Below are positions 17,877 through 27,340 of a stretch of DNA of 37,763 nucleotides, in pieces; the first letter of the stretch is position 1; the number at the start of each line of letters is the position of its first letter. The notes beneath the pieces are model-generated. The model made no database searches, was not told the DNA's origin, and was given only the letters and a program-made list of their open reading frames with translations. The position numbers and the translations under genes were made by a program. The stretch comes from Syntrophaceae bacterium UBA2210 (lineage in GTDB: Bacteria; Desulfobacterota; Syntrophia; Syntrophales; UBA2210). Location: the NCBI GenBank assembly GCA_002327865.1, contig DCUQ01000044.1, forward strand, positions 1 to 37,763. Direction: 5' to 3'.

Positions 17877-19076
17877 GTGAAATACATAGATCAGATTGAC
17901 ATCAAAGGTAAGACCGTACTGTGCAGGTTCGACTTTAATGTTTCGCTGGATGAAGATCTGCATATTACCGACGACAGAAGGATAAAGACGGCACTTCCCA
18001 CAATCAACTACGCGCTGGATGAGGATGCGCGTGTTATTCTCATGGCTCATCTCGGGAGGCCGGGGGGTAAAGTGGTCGATTCTCTCAGTCTAAGACCTGT
18101 GGCTAAGAGATTGTCGCGTCTTCTCGGTAAAGAAGTCGTGATGGCGAAAGACTGTATCGGCGACGATGTAAAAAACCTGATTCGAGATATGAAACCAGGT
18201 TGCGTACTCATGCTGGAGAATCTCAGATTTCACACGGAAGAGACGGATAATGACGACGATTTCTCACGTGAACTCGCCGGTTACGCCGATGTGTACGTGG
18301 ATGACGCCTTTGGAAACGCTCACAGATCGCATGCTTCCAATGTTGGAATAACAAAATTCGCGAAAGAATGCTGTGCCGGTTTTCTGATGAAGAGGGAATT
18401 AAATTACTTCAGCGTTACACTGGAAGATCCTTTTCGTCCTTTTGTTGCCATAATCGGCGGTTCAAAAGTATCGGGTAAACTCGAAGCCCTTGAAAACCTT
18501 ATAGGTAAAGTCGACAAGATGATAATCGGCGGTGGTATGGCCTTTACATTTCTGAAGGCTATGGATTTTGAGGTAGGCAAATCCCTCATAGAAGAGAATC
18601 TCGTCGATACGGCACGGCGGTGTATTACCATAGCAAAGGAAAAAGGTGTTAAAATGTATTTTCCCGTCGATTGTGTGATCGCTGAAAAAGCGGACCCTAA
18701 GGCTGTGACCAAGATCGTTCCCATACAGGAAATAGATCCAGGCTGGATGGGCCTGGATATCGGGCCCGCTTCCATCTCACTCTTCCGTGAAGCGCTCAGT
18801 GATGCGAAAACGATCATATGGAATGGTCCTATGGGGGTGTTTGAGATCGACGCGTTCAGCATGGGAACTTTTTCTATGGTTCATACTGTTGCTCAGTCTC
18901 ATGCTCTTACTATCGTAGGGGGAGGGGATACAGATGTTGCGGTTCACAGAACTGGTGAGAGCGATTATATTACATATATATCTACCGGAGGCGGTGCATC
19001 GCTCGAGCTACTTGAAGGTAAAAAGTTGCCGGCGGTCGAAGCGCTGGACAGACATGACAAGAAAGATGATCATTAA
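17877..19076 (+). CDS. pgk: Phosphoglycerate kinase
   Basis: Glycolytic enzyme making ATP from 1,3-bisphosphoglycerate. Visible are CRFDFNVS (substrate loop), HLGRPGG, the SKVSGK nucleotide region, and the C-terminal GGGDTDVAV and STGGGASLE motifs. I place the start at the GTG at 17877, because a strong AAAGGAGG (17864-17871) lies five bases upstream and the protein then begins VKYIDQIDIKGKTVLCR as in the family. A TTG 42 bases upstream is in frame but would put this binding site inside the gene. The protein is 399 residues. It is 109 bases after ispF and 42 before truA. No gapA or tpiA is adjacent. Confidence 0.95.
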   Translation: MKYIDQIDIKGKTVLCRFDFNVSLDEDLHITDDRRIKTALPTINYALDEDARVILMAHLGRPGGKVVDSLSLRPVAKRLSRLLGKEVVMAKDCIGDDVKNLIRDMKPGCVLMLENLRFHTEETDNDDDFSRELAGYADVYVDDAFGNAHRSHASNVGITKFAKECCAGFLMKRELNYFSVTLEDPFRPFVAIIGGSKVSGKLEALENLIGKVDKMIIGGGMAFTFLKAMDFEVGKSLIEENLVDTARRCITIAKEKGVKMYFPVDCVIAEKADPKAVTKIVPIQEIDPGWMGLDIGPASISLFREALSDAKTIIWNGPMGVFEIDAFSMGTFSMVHTVAQSHALTIVGGGDTDVAVHRTGESDYITYISTGGGASLELLEGKKLPAVEALDRHDKKDDH

Positions 19077-19118
19077 CTTTTCTCCGTTATACCTTAGATT
19101 ACCGCAGGGGCGGATCTT

Positions 19119-19853
19119 ATGAGAAACGTCAGGATTATCTGTGAATATGACGGGACCGCCTATCACGGATGGCAGGTGCAGCCCAATGGTATAAGTATCC
19201 AGGAGATACTCGAAAAGAAGATAGGATTGATTACACAGGAGAAAATAAAGCTGACGGCTTCCGGGAGAACGGATGCCGGGGTTCATGCCTTGAACCAGGT
19301 GGCAAACTTCAAAACGGAGTCCCGAATAGCTTGTGAAAATCTTCTGAAGGGGATTAACAGTCTTATTCCCGGAGACATTGTCGTAAAAGACTTGAGGGAC
19401 GTACATGAGGATTTTCATGCGCGCTACAGCGCAAAGAGCAAGATATATCTGTACAAGATATTCAACAGTCCGGTGAGAACCGCACTCCGCAGGAATTATT
19501 CCTGGAATGTGCGTGCACCTCTCGATGTGGATGCGATGAGAGAAGCCGCGATATTACTGAAGGGGAAACACGACTTTTCATCTTTCTGCGCTTCCGGGTG
19601 CGATTCGGAAGACCATATCAGAACGGTTACAGATACTTCCATCGAAGTAAAGGACGATATGATTTCGTTCATCATAGAAGCGGACGGGTTTTTGCGTTAT
19701 ATGGTGAGAAACATTGTCGGCCTGCTCGTCGATGTGGGAAAAAGCATCGTTAGAACTGACCGGTTCGGGGAAATAATGGATGCCGCAGACAGGAGAGCGG
19801 CCGGAATCACCGCCCCTCCCCAGGGGCTTTTTCTCATGGAGGTCAAATACTGA
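19119..19853 (+). CDS. truA: tRNA pseudouridine(38-40) synthase TruA
   Basis: Converts uridines 38-40 in the anticodon arm of many tRNAs to pseudouridine. The catalytic Asp is in ASGRTDAGVHA (about residue 52); the N-terminal EYDGTAYHGWQ and the GFLRYMVRNIVG stretch are typical. Length is 244 residues, as expected. A GC-rich GGGGCGG lies about ten bases before the ATG. Its stop overlaps the start of rfbD by one base (TGATG). Confidence 0.95.
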   Translation: MRNVRIICEYDGTAYHGWQVQPNGISIQEILEKKIGLITQEKIKLTASGRTDAGVHALNQVANFKTESRIACENLLKGINSLIPGDIVVKDLRDVHEDFHARYSAKSKIYLYKIFNSPVRTALRRNYSWNVRAPLDVDAMREAAILLKGKHDFSSFCASGCDSEDHIRTVTDTSIEVKDDMISFIIEADGFLRYMVRNIVGLLVDVGKSIVRTDRFGEIMDAADRRAAGITAPPQGLFLMEVKY

Positions 19854-20692
19854 TGAAAATACTGGTCCTCGGCCATAAAGGCATGCTGGGAGCCGACCTT
19901 GCAGCAATTCTCGGCAGGGTTCACGATGTGACCGGAAAAGATATCGAAGATTTTGATATTGTCTCTGTTTCCGATTGCAGACGTGTGGTTGAAGAATCAG
20001 GGGCGAACACAGTTATCAATGCGACCGGGTATACCGATGTGGACGGGTGTGAGACCGACGAAACGGGATGTTTCGCAGTTAATGCCGAGGGGGTAAAAAA
20101 CATGGCCCTGATCTGCAAGAGGACCGGTATCAAGCTGATTCATTTCAGTACCGATTATGTCTTTGACGGAACAAAGATAGTTCCCTATGTCGAAGATGAT
20201 ATATGCGGCCCCGTCAATGTCTATGGGAGATCAAAACTGAAAGGGGAGGAATACCTCAGAAAACTTTCCGATAATTACCTTTTATTGAGAACATCCTGGC
20301 TTTACGGAAAGCATGGAAGAAATTTCGTCGGGGCAATACTCGAAAAAGCAAAGGGAGGGGGAGATTTGGAAGTGGTTGACGACCAGCGGGGTTCACCTAC
20401 CTATACTGCGGATCTGGCGGCGGCGGTACGAGTACTTCTCGAGGGTGACCACAGAGGTGTCTTCCACATGACAAACAGGGGATCGTGCAGCTGGTATCAG
20501 TTTGCCCTTAAGATATTGGAATACAAGGGGATACAGGATGTCAGAATCACTCCCATAAAGTCCGCACAACTCGGCGCCCGCGCGTCCCGGCCAGGATATT
20601 CCGTTCTCAGTTGCAGGAAATTCGCCGATGCGACACACCGTACGATGAGATTCTGGCAGGTAGCCCTGCAGGACTATATGTCCGGTACATAA
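19853..20692 (+). CDS. rfbD: dTDP-4-dehydrorhamnose reductase
   Basis: NAD(P)H-dependent reductase of the last step in dTDP-L-rhamnose synthesis, of the short-chain dehydrogenase/reductase extended type. The 279 residues show the nucleotide-binding loop LGHKGMLGADL, the YTDVDGCE stretch, FSTDYVFDG, the catalytic Tyr-Lys in YGRSKLKGE, and LLRTSWLYG. A GGAGGT inside truA lies about ten bases before the ATG. No rfbA, rfbB or rfbC is nearby, so the rhamnose pathway must be completed elsewhere. The related possibility of another NDP-sugar reductase cannot be ruled out. Confidence 0.88.
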   Translation: MKILVLGHKGMLGADLAAILGRVHDVTGKDIEDFDIVSVSDCRRVVEESGANTVINATGYTDVDGCETDETGCFAVNAEGVKNMALICKRTGIKLIHFSTDYVFDGTKIVPYVEDDICGPVNVYGRSKLKGEEYLRKLSDNYLLLRTSWLYGKHGRNFVGAILEKAKGGGDLEVVDDQRGSPTYTADLAAAVRVLLEGDHRGVFHMTNRGSCSWYQFALKILEYKGIQDVRITPIKSAQLGARASRPGYSVLSCRKFADATHRTMRFWQVALQDYMSGT

Positions 20693-20712
20693 CTTGAGAA
20701 AGTTTGTGAGAG

Positions 20713-21516
20713 ATGACAAACTCGGAAAGAAACAATATCCGCAGAGTGCATCCCGTTTCGAACACCGGGTTTGCCAGGGCTTACCTTATTGAGAGCCTCA
20801 CAGGACTCATGGCTGTCGATATCGGGAGCCCCGGATGCGCGAAAGATATAGCAGCGTACATAGCCGGCATGCCTGACCGGACCCTGTACGATCTGAAATA
20901 TATAACAGCCACGCATTTTCATATAGACCATATAGGAGGAATAGGCCATCTCCTTGACATGTGTTCACCACGAACACGGGTGCTTTTCCATTACATGGTG
21001 AGTGATTACATCACGGGAAGGAAAAAGATCTCCCTTATCAGAAACTGGTTTGTAGGTCTTCCTCCCGCGACGATGGTCAGTGCCCGTTACCTCAGGAGGT
21101 TTTCTCATCTCGGTGTTGAAAGCCTGACGGGGATTCCGCTTCCGGGACTGAGGAACATAAGGAAACTGCCGTTCGATCCAGACAGGATTGATTATTTTGG
21201 GAACGGGGGAGAGAAGATATTTTCTCTCGGCGGGTTCGGTTTCGAAGAGTGGGAGGCGATACAAACACCCGGCCACACAGAGGACTCCGTCTGTTTTTTC
21301 AGCCAGGCAACCGGGGAATTAATATCGGGAGATCTTATTATAAATATCTCCAAAGAGGGCAAAGGAGAACTGAACAGGTTTCACTGGAGCAGGGATGCCA
21401 TAAAAGAATCCTACGATTTTCTACGCCGCACTATAAAACCCGTGATCATCTATCCAGGTCATGGTGAGGTAATAACCGGGGATAAAGATCCTCTTTCCGG
21501 TATCAGGCCTTTATAA
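20713..21516 (+). CDS. Metallo-beta-lactamase-fold hydrolase (glyoxalase II-like)
   Basis: A 267-residue MBL-fold protein. Zinc ligands appear in order: TATHFHIDHIGG (THxHxDH), TPGHTEDSV, SGDLI and YPGHGEV. The general layout matches glyoxalase II-like hydrolases, but an insertion of about 80 residues between the first and second ligands (about residues 88-170) is longer than usual and may shape a specific substrate site. No substrate can be assigned. It follows rfbD by 20 bases and precedes mutL by 63. Confidence 0.85.
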   Translation: MTNSERNNIRRVHPVSNTGFARAYLIESLTGLMAVDIGSPGCAKDIAAYIAGMPDRTLYDLKYITATHFHIDHIGGIGHLLDMCSPRTRVLFHYMVSDYITGRKKISLIRNWFVGLPPATMVSARYLRRFSHLGVESLTGIPLPGLRNIRKLPFDPDRIDYFGNGGEKIFSLGGFGFEEWEAIQTPGHTEDSVCFFSQATGELISGDLIINISKEGKGELNRFHWSRDAIKESYDFLRRTIKPVIIYPGHGEVITGDKDPLSGIRPL

Positions 21517-21579
21517 AGTAAGATTATTCTCTATGTGGCAATGTTCAGGATCCGGATAATTCGGTTTTAGGAGTTTGTC

Positions 21580-23388
21580 TTGCGTGAAAAAATAGTTGTC
21601 ATGTCTGAAGATCTGTCCAACAGGATAGCCGCCGGAGAGGTGATAGAGAGACCTGCCTCGATAGTAAAGGAGCTCGTCGAAAATGCTCTGGATGCAGGCG
21701 CGACGGACATCCTTGTTCAACTCGAGGGTGGCGGAAAGCATTCTGTAAAGGTTGTGGATAACGGCAGGGGAATCGAAAGGGATGATGTCCCCCTTGTATT
21801 TGAGAGACATGCCACGAGCAAAATCTATACGTTTGAAGATATCTATGAGATAGACTCTTTTGGATTTCGCGGCGAGGCTGTCGCGAGTATCGCTTCGATA
21901 TCCGTAATCGAGATCTTGACAAGAAGAGAAGGCTCTCTGTCCGGTACCCGGGCGGTTGTCAGAGGCGGAAGAATCGAAGAGATCGCCGACGCCGGTTGCC
22001 CTGTCGGGACATCGATAGCCATCAGCGACATCTTTTATTCGACGCCGGCCCGCATGAAATTCATGAAGGGAGATTCCACCGAACAGGCGCATTGCATGGA
22101 CGCCATCATGAGACTGGCGCTTTCCAATCCGGAAGTAAAAATAAGGGTTGTCTCGAAGGGCAGAACAATACTTGCCGTGCCTAAGGCGGTGAGCATGTCC
22201 GAAAGGATCGCGCTCGTATTCGGTGAAGACTTCGGCAGTCATATGCTCGCGGTCGAAGGACAGAAGGGAGACGCAAAACTGCGGGGGTTCGTCTCCATGC
22301 CCGACCGCACACGGGCAAACACGAAGGGGCAGTTTTATTTCGTCAACAACAGATTTATACGGGACAGGTTATTGAATCACTCCGTTATAACCGCGTACAG
22401 GAGACTTATAGAGCCGAGGAGATTTCCGTCGGTTGTCCTGTTTATAGATATTCCCGCTCCCGATGTGGATATAAATGTCCACCCCGCCAAAATGGAAGTG
22501 CGTTTCAAAAACGCCGGAGAGGTGTACGGACTTGTTACGGAAACCCTTATCAAGACGCTGGCCGGCGAGTCTGTCCCCGCCGCCGATTCCTCCGGGCTTT
22601 CATTCGGGGCACCCGCCGACTCTTATAAAGGCGGAGTTCAGAACACGTTGAAACGGTATACCGTCCTGTCGGGTCCCGAGAAAAGAATATTCGGCATGAA
22701 TGTTTCCGAAAGAGGGGCGGGAAGGATGCCCGATTCTTCAGGGGGGAACAAGTACGAAAAAAAACCGCCGGATTTTTTCAGCGAACGTGATGTGCCGCAG
22801 GAAACGATGAACTTCTCGTCTCTCGAATACCTGGGACAGATTGCCGGTACATACCTCGCTTTTTCATCGGCGGAAGCGTTCATTCTAATGGATCAGCATG
22901 CCGCGCACGAGAGGGTGCTTTTTGAAAGGTTGAAAGCGTCTTCGAAAGAGAGTCCTCCTGTTCAGGGTCTGTTGCTCCCCGAGGTTGTGAATCTTCAGCC
23001 GGGGCGCTTTGATCTGTTGATGCATTATACTGAAATGTTACGAGAAATCGGGATCGGCATGGAACAGTATGGTGAAAACACGATACTGATAAAGCAAATT
23101 CCCGCCTTCCTTGCGGGCTGCAATCTTGAAACGCTTATCTCCGATATACTGGAAGAAATCAGGGATACCGGAAAAGCTGATAATGTTGACGAAATAAAAG
23201 ACAAAATTCTTACGATAATGGCATGCAAAGGCGCTGTAAAAGCCAATCACACTCTGACGGATCCGGAAGTCGCCGCTTTGTGCAAAGACCTCGATTCGAT
23301 CCCGTTCGCGGCGACCTGTCCGCATGGAAGGCCTCTTTATACCGTGTTCGGAATAAGAGATCTGGAAAAAATCTTCAAGCGAAGATGA
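21580..23388 (+). CDS. mutL: DNA mismatch repair protein MutL, endonuclease type
   Basis: Mismatch repair coordinator. The 602 residues carry the GHKL ATPase motifs ELVENALDAGA, DNGRGI, RHATSKI and GFRGEAVASI, then a variable linker, and the dimerisation domain. The endonuclease metal motif DQHAAHERVLFE and the later CPHGRP are present, so it nicks the new strand itself; this is the form found in bacteria without MutH. The start is TTG at 21580 with AGGAG (21569-21573) six bases upstream; a later ATG at 21601 would cut into the conserved N-terminus. Its stop overlaps the ATG of the decayed miaA copy. Confidence 0.95.
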   Translation: MREKIVVMSEDLSNRIAAGEVIERPASIVKELVENALDAGATDILVQLEGGGKHSVKVVDNGRGIERDDVPLVFERHATSKIYTFEDIYEIDSFGFRGEAVASIASISVIEILTRREGSLSGTRAVVRGGRIEEIADAGCPVGTSIAISDIFYSTPARMKFMKGDSTEQAHCMDAIMRLALSNPEVKIRVVSKGRTILAVPKAVSMSERIALVFGEDFGSHMLAVEGQKGDAKLRGFVSMPDRTRANTKGQFYFVNNRFIRDRLLNHSVITAYRRLIEPRRFPSVVLFIDIPAPDVDINVHPAKMEVRFKNAGEVYGLVTETLIKTLAGESVPAADSSGLSFGAPADSYKGGVQNTLKRYTVLSGPEKRIFGMNVSERGAGRMPDSSGGNKYEKKPPDFFSERDVPQETMNFSSLEYLGQIAGTYLAFSSAEAFILMDQHAAHERVLFERLKASSKESPPVQGLLLPEVVNLQPGRFDLLMHYTEMLREIGIGMEQYGENTILIKQIPAFLAGCNLETLISDILEEIRDTGKADNVDEIKDKILTIMACKGAVKANHTLTDPEVAALCKDLDSIPFAATCPHGRPLYTVFGIRDLEKIFKRR

Positions 23389-23483
23389 TGAAACCCGAAC
23401 CCCCTAATTCAAAACCCCGGCTTACTGTTATCACGAGTCCGCCGGAAGGAAGACAATTGGATCCGGCTGAGCTGAAAGCATAG
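23385..23483 (+). pseudogene. Decayed 5' fragment of miaA
   Basis: A 32-codon open frame that starts in the mutL stop (ATGA) and ends at a TAG at 23481. Its peptide, beginning MMKPEPPNSKPRLTVITSPP, parallels the MiaA N-terminus (KPETRNSKPPLIVIIGPT). At the DNA level, 23391-23440 and 23703-23752 agree at 37 of 50 positions without gaps, and similarity continues with gaps into the P-loop region (CCGGA...GGAAGAC...). The GKT of the P-loop is lost here. It looks like an old tandem duplication whose first copy has broken down. It is probably not a functional protein. Confidence 0.6.
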
Positions 23484-23690
23484 AATAATCGATAATAAGA
23501 TGAAACCAGGGTTTGACCCCGAATATAATGCTCTAATTCATGGGGATTTTGCGGTTATGGTAAGATTTGCGATAAGCAATATTAAAGAATCAAGATTTGA
23601 CCTCAAGATTCCATTCAATATGTTCCGGATGCCAGATCAAGCCCGGCATTACGTTTTGGGGACTTTTTACAGGCGCAAAGATTGATCGGA
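23484..23690. other. Non-coding debris between the miaA fragment and miaA
   Basis: About 207 bases with a 61-codon open frame that has no recognisable protein and a weak context. It holds an inverted repeat at 23628-23650 (next entry). Together with the fragment at 23385-23483 this makes a 302-base gap between mutL and intact miaA, unusually large for this compact run of genes. It seems to be the product of duplication and insertion of small repeats. Confidence 0.5.
23628..23650. repeat. Small palindrome of dispersed-repeat type
   Basis: ATGCC (23629-23633) and GGCAT (23645-23649) pair across an eleven-base loop reading AGATCAAGCCC, with a G-T wobble outside. The pattern GGATGCC-GATCAAG-GGCAT is very close to a family of small palindromic repeats that I know from several proteobacterial genomes. 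A genome search would be needed for proof. Confidence 0.45.
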
Positions 23691-24635
23691 ATGAAAAGCT
23701 CAAAACCTGAAACACGAAACTCAAAACCTCCGCTTATTGTTATCATAGGGCCTACCGGAGTAGGAAAGACCGATCTGGCGATACGGCTTGCCGAACGATA
23801 CGGCGGAGAAATTGTCAGCGCGGACTCGATGCAGATCTATCGGTACATGGATATCGGCACCGCGAAACCCTCTACGGAAGAGAGAATTCGTGTGCCCCAT
23901 CACATGATCGACGTTGCGGACCCCGATGAGGAATTTAACGCCGCGCTGTTTGTGAAAATGGCCGACGATGTAATTCATTCCCTGCGCAAACGACAGAAAA
24001 GGATTTTCGTAGTGGGGGGTACAGGATTGTATCTGGACGCTCTGCTGAGCGGGCTTTTGGATGCCCCCGGCGCTGACGGGACGCTCCGGGATTCCTGCAT
24101 AAGAGAAGCCGCTCAGCATGGGAAATCGCATCTTTATGAACGTTTGAAGGAGATGGATGCAACAGCCGCTGAGAGAATACATCCGAATGACCTCGTCAGG
24201 ACAATCAGAGCGCTCGAAGTGCTGGAACATACCGGACAATCCATTACGAAAATACAAGAGGAACATGGGTTCCGTGAAAGTATCCATGATTGCCTGAAGA
24301 TAGGCCTTACTATCGACAGGAATCTTCTGTACGAAAGGATAAACAACAGGGTCGAAGAGATGCTGACGGCAGGTCTTGTTACGGAAGTGGAAGAGCTTGT
24401 GAAAAAAGGTTACGATGAATCGGTCAGGCCGATGCAATCCATGACCTACCGGAATGTTTTGTCTTATATAAGGGGAGAACAAGGCAAGCAGGATATGGTG
24501 AGATTGGTCAAAAGGGACACGAGACACTATTCCAGGAGACAGCTTACATGGTTCAAGAGGGATCCTGACATCAAATGGTTTGCTCCTCAGGATGAAAGTA
24601 TGATAAGGGGTGCGATTGAAAATTTAGATGGGTAA
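23691..24635 (+). CDS. miaA: tRNA dimethylallyltransferase MiaA
   Basis: Adds a dimethylallyl group to A37 of tRNAs reading UNN codons. The 314 residues contain the P-loop IIGPTGVGKTDLA, the SADSMQIYRYMDIGTAKP stretch, VPHHMIDV, VGGTGLY and the C-terminal tRNA contact QSMTYRNV, where the usual Gly is Thr. The N-terminal leader KSSKPETRNSKPP comes from short CGAAAC-type repeat DNA. I use the ATG at 23691; a TTG at 23682 with a weak AGG is also possible. Neither has a strong binding site. Dimethylallyl-PP is the product of the MEP route (ispD/ispF upstream). Confidence 0.94.
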   Translation: MKSSKPETRNSKPPLIVIIGPTGVGKTDLAIRLAERYGGEIVSADSMQIYRYMDIGTAKPSTEERIRVPHHMIDVADPDEEFNAALFVKMADDVIHSLRKRQKRIFVVGGTGLYLDALLSGLLDAPGADGTLRDSCIREAAQHGKSHLYERLKEMDATAAERIHPNDLVRTIRALEVLEHTGQSITKIQEEHGFRESIHDCLKIGLTIDRNLLYERINNRVEEMLTAGLVTEVEELVKKGYDESVRPMQSMTYRNVLSYIRGEQGKQDMVRLVKRDTRHYSRRQLTWFKRDPDIKWFAPQDESMIRGAIENLDG

Positions 24636-24674
24636 TATGATTATACCCGTATAATAAATCAAGAAGGACATGTT

Positions 24675-27332
24675 ATGAAAAAAGAAGAATTGAGCAAGTC
24701 TTATGAATCTCGTGATGTTGAGGAGAAATGGTACCGGCGCTGGATGGATGAAGGTCTGTTCAGGGCGGAAGATACGAGCGACAAAAAACCCTTCTCCATA
24801 GTTATCCCCCCGCCGAACGTTACCGGGATACTACACATAGGACACGCACTTAATAATACCCTGCAGGATGTTATCGTTAGATACAAGAGAATGGAAGGTT
24901 GCAACACACTCTGGATGCCCGGCACCGATCATGCAGGAATCGCGACGCAGAATGTGGTGGAACAGGAACTCGCCAAAGAGAAAACTACCAGGCACGATAT
25001 AGGAAGAGAAAAATTTGTAGAGAGAGTGTGGAAATGGAGAGAGCAATATGGTGGTGTGATCATAAACCAGTTGCATAAGCTGGGATGTTCCTGTGACTGG
25101 TCCCGTGAAAGGTTTACCATGGATGAAGGACTTTCACGTGCCGTCAGAGAGGTTTTCGTCCGTCTGTATAACGATGGCCTGATATATCAGGGGGATTATA
25201 TCGTTAACTGGTGTCCGCGATGTCATACGGCAATATCCGACCTTGAAGTCGAATACGAGGAAGAAGAAACCAGCCTCTGGCATATACGGTATCCTTATGC
25301 CGACGGTGAGGGAGAAATAATCGTAGCCACGACACGTCCGGAGACTATGCTTGGTGATACCGCCGTCGCGGTCAATCCCGATGACGAAAGATACAAAAAT
25401 TTTATAGGAAAAGAAGTAATTCTTCCGATTGTGAACAAACGCATACCGGTTATCGCGGACGATTATGTTTCCAAAGAATTCGGAACCGGCGCGGTGAAGA
25501 TAACGCCTTCGGCGGATCCCAACGATTTTGCCATGGCACAGAGACATGACCTTGATGTTATAATTATCATGGATGGAAATGCCATTATCAATGAGAACGG
25601 TGGGAAGTATCAGGGTCAGGACTGCTACACCTGCCGTGCAAATATCGTGGAAGATCTGAAAAAAGAAGGGTATCTTATCAAAACAGAACCTTATTCGCAC
25701 AACGTGGGAAGTTGCTACAGATGTAAAACCATCGTGGAACCCGCGGTGTCGAAACAGTGGTTCGTCAAGGTAAAACCTCTGGCAAGGCCGGCGATTGCCG
25801 CGGTTGTCAAGGGAGAGACAAAGATTGTTCCCCCCATGTGGGAAGCCACATATTTTGACTGGATGGACAACATAAGAGACTGGTGCATCTCCCGGCAGAT
25901 ATGGTGGGGACACAGAATACCGGTATGGTATTGCGATGATTGCGGAAAGACAATAGTAGCGGTAGAAGATCCCGAGAAGTGTCCCGGATGTGAAGGGACT
26001 GCTCTCAGGCAGGATGAGGATGTCCTCGATACATGGTTCAGCTCCGCGCTCTGGCCATTCTCGACGATGGGATGGCCGGAAAAGACAGAGGCGCTTGAGA
26101 CCTTTTATCCTACGTCGCTCCTCGTGACCGGGTTCGACATCATATTTTTCTGGGTAGCCCGGATGATGATGATGGGACTTTATGTGATGGGAAAGGTTCC
26201 TTTCAAGGATATCTATCTGCATGCCCTTGTTCGTGATGAAAAGGGCGATAAAATGAGCAAATCGAGTGGGAACAGCGTTGATCCCCTGGAGATGATCGAC
26301 AAATACGGTGCGGACGCACTTCGTTTCACCCTGACAGCCTTCACCGCGCAGGGCAGGGACGTTAAAATGTCGGAAGAACGTATAAAAGGGTACCGGCATT
26401 TTGTAAATAAGATATGGAACGCTGCCAGATTCTCTATAATGAATCTCGAGGATTATCCCGGAGAAACCGGATCGAAAACAGAAGAATACTCGCTTTGTGA
26501 CCGGTGGATTAAAGACAGCCTTAACAGTACCGTGGTTGATGTCAGAAATGCTCTGGATGAATACCGGTTTAACGATGCCGCGAGTAGAATATATCAGTTT
26601 ATATGGCATGAGTTCTGTGACTGGTACCTCGAACTGATAAAGCCCGCGCTGTATGGCAAGGATCAACCGGCGCAGAGCAAGCTTTCCACACAACAAACAT
26701 TGCTCTCGGTATTGAAGACGGCGCTCCAGCTCCTTCACCCCCTCATGCCCTTTGTCACAGAGGAAATATGGCAGAAATTAGCGACGGATGAAGGATACAT
26801 AATAGTAAGCAGCTTTCCACAGCCGGATGATTCTTTAAAGGACGAAGATGCCCATCGCCATATGGATCTTATCAAAGATATTATAAACAATATCAGGAAT
26901 ATCAGGGGTGTAATGAATATAGCTCCTTCGAGGAAGTTGAAGGCACTTATTTCCGTTCCCGACGGCGATGCTTTATCCTCTATAGAGGAGGGCGGGGATT
27001 ACATAAAGGATATCGCGAATCTGGAAGATCTGGCGGTTGAGCAAAACGCCGATGAGCCGAAGGGATCTGCGACGGCAGTAGTGGGTTCCGTCAAGGTGTA
27101 TGTTCTCCTTGAAGGTACCGTTGATGTTGAGGCTGAGAAGACACGTCTGGAAAAAGAACTGAAAAAACTTGATAAGGACCTTGGCCTTATTTCGAGAAAG
27201 CTGGGAAACCGGGATTTTCTGGAAAAAGCTTCCAAGAGTGTCGTTGAAAAAGAAGAAATCAAATTCAAGGAACTGAAAAAGAAAAGCGGAGTGCTGGAAG
27301 ACGCTTTGAACAGACTCAGCAGTATGGCTTGA
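24675..27332 (+). CDS. valS: Valyl-tRNA synthetase
   Basis: Charges tRNA-Val with valine. The 885 residues are typical for bacterial class I ValRS. Present are the HIGH motif (PPNVTGILHIGHALN, 54-57), the editing (CP1) domain with TTRPETMLGDTAV, the zinc-type knuckles CPRCH and CYRC, the KMSKS signature (GDKMSKSSGN), the anticodon-binding helical domain, and a C-terminal coiled coil (EAEKTRLEKELKKLDKDL). AAGGA before the ATG supports the start. The nadC gene follows directly, its binding site overlapping the valS stop. Confidence 0.97.
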   Translation: MKKEELSKSYESRDVEEKWYRRWMDEGLFRAEDTSDKKPFSIVIPPPNVTGILHIGHALNNTLQDVIVRYKRMEGCNTLWMPGTDHAGIATQNVVEQELAKEKTTRHDIGREKFVERVWKWREQYGGVIINQLHKLGCSCDWSRERFTMDEGLSRAVREVFVRLYNDGLIYQGDYIVNWCPRCHTAISDLEVEYEEEETSLWHIRYPYADGEGEIIVATTRPETMLGDTAVAVNPDDERYKNFIGKEVILPIVNKRIPVIADDYVSKEFGTGAVKITPSADPNDFAMAQRHDLDVIIIMDGNAIINENGGKYQGQDCYTCRANIVEDLKKEGYLIKTEPYSHNVGSCYRCKTIVEPAVSKQWFVKVKPLARPAIAAVVKGETKIVPPMWEATYFDWMDNIRDWCISRQIWWGHRIPVWYCDDCGKTIVAVEDPEKCPGCEGTALRQDEDVLDTWFSSALWPFSTMGWPEKTEALETFYPTSLLVTGFDIIFFWVARMMMMGLYVMGKVPFKDIYLHALVRDEKGDKMSKSSGNSVDPLEMIDKYGADALRFTLTAFTAQGRDVKMSEERIKGYRHFVNKIWNAARFSIMNLEDYPGETGSKTEEYSLCDRWIKDSLNSTVVDVRNALDEYRFNDAASRIYQFIWHEFCDWYLELIKPALYGKDQPAQSKLSTQQTLLSVLKTALQLLHPLMPFVTEEIWQKLATDEGYIIVSSFPQPDDSLKDEDAHRHMDLIKDIINNIRNIRGVMNIAPSRKLKALISVPDGDALSSIEEGGDYIKDIANLEDLAVEQNADEPKGSATAVVGSVKVYVLLEGTVDVEAEKTRLEKELKKLDKDLGLISRKLGNRDFLEKASKSVVEKEEIKFKELKKKSGVLEDALNRLSSMA

Positions 27333-27340
27333 GGTTTACC

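Noticed and set aside
23500..23685. Small open frame of 61 codons before miaA
   Set aside because: No binding site, no similarity I recognise, and it runs through a dispersed-type palindrome. Treated as non-coding.
25134..26738. Long open frame (534 codons) on the minus strand opposite valS
   Set aside because: It lies wholly inside valS, which is complete with all motifs. The antisense peptide is rich in His, Arg, Cys and Tyr without domain-like patterns, as expected for a shadow frame.
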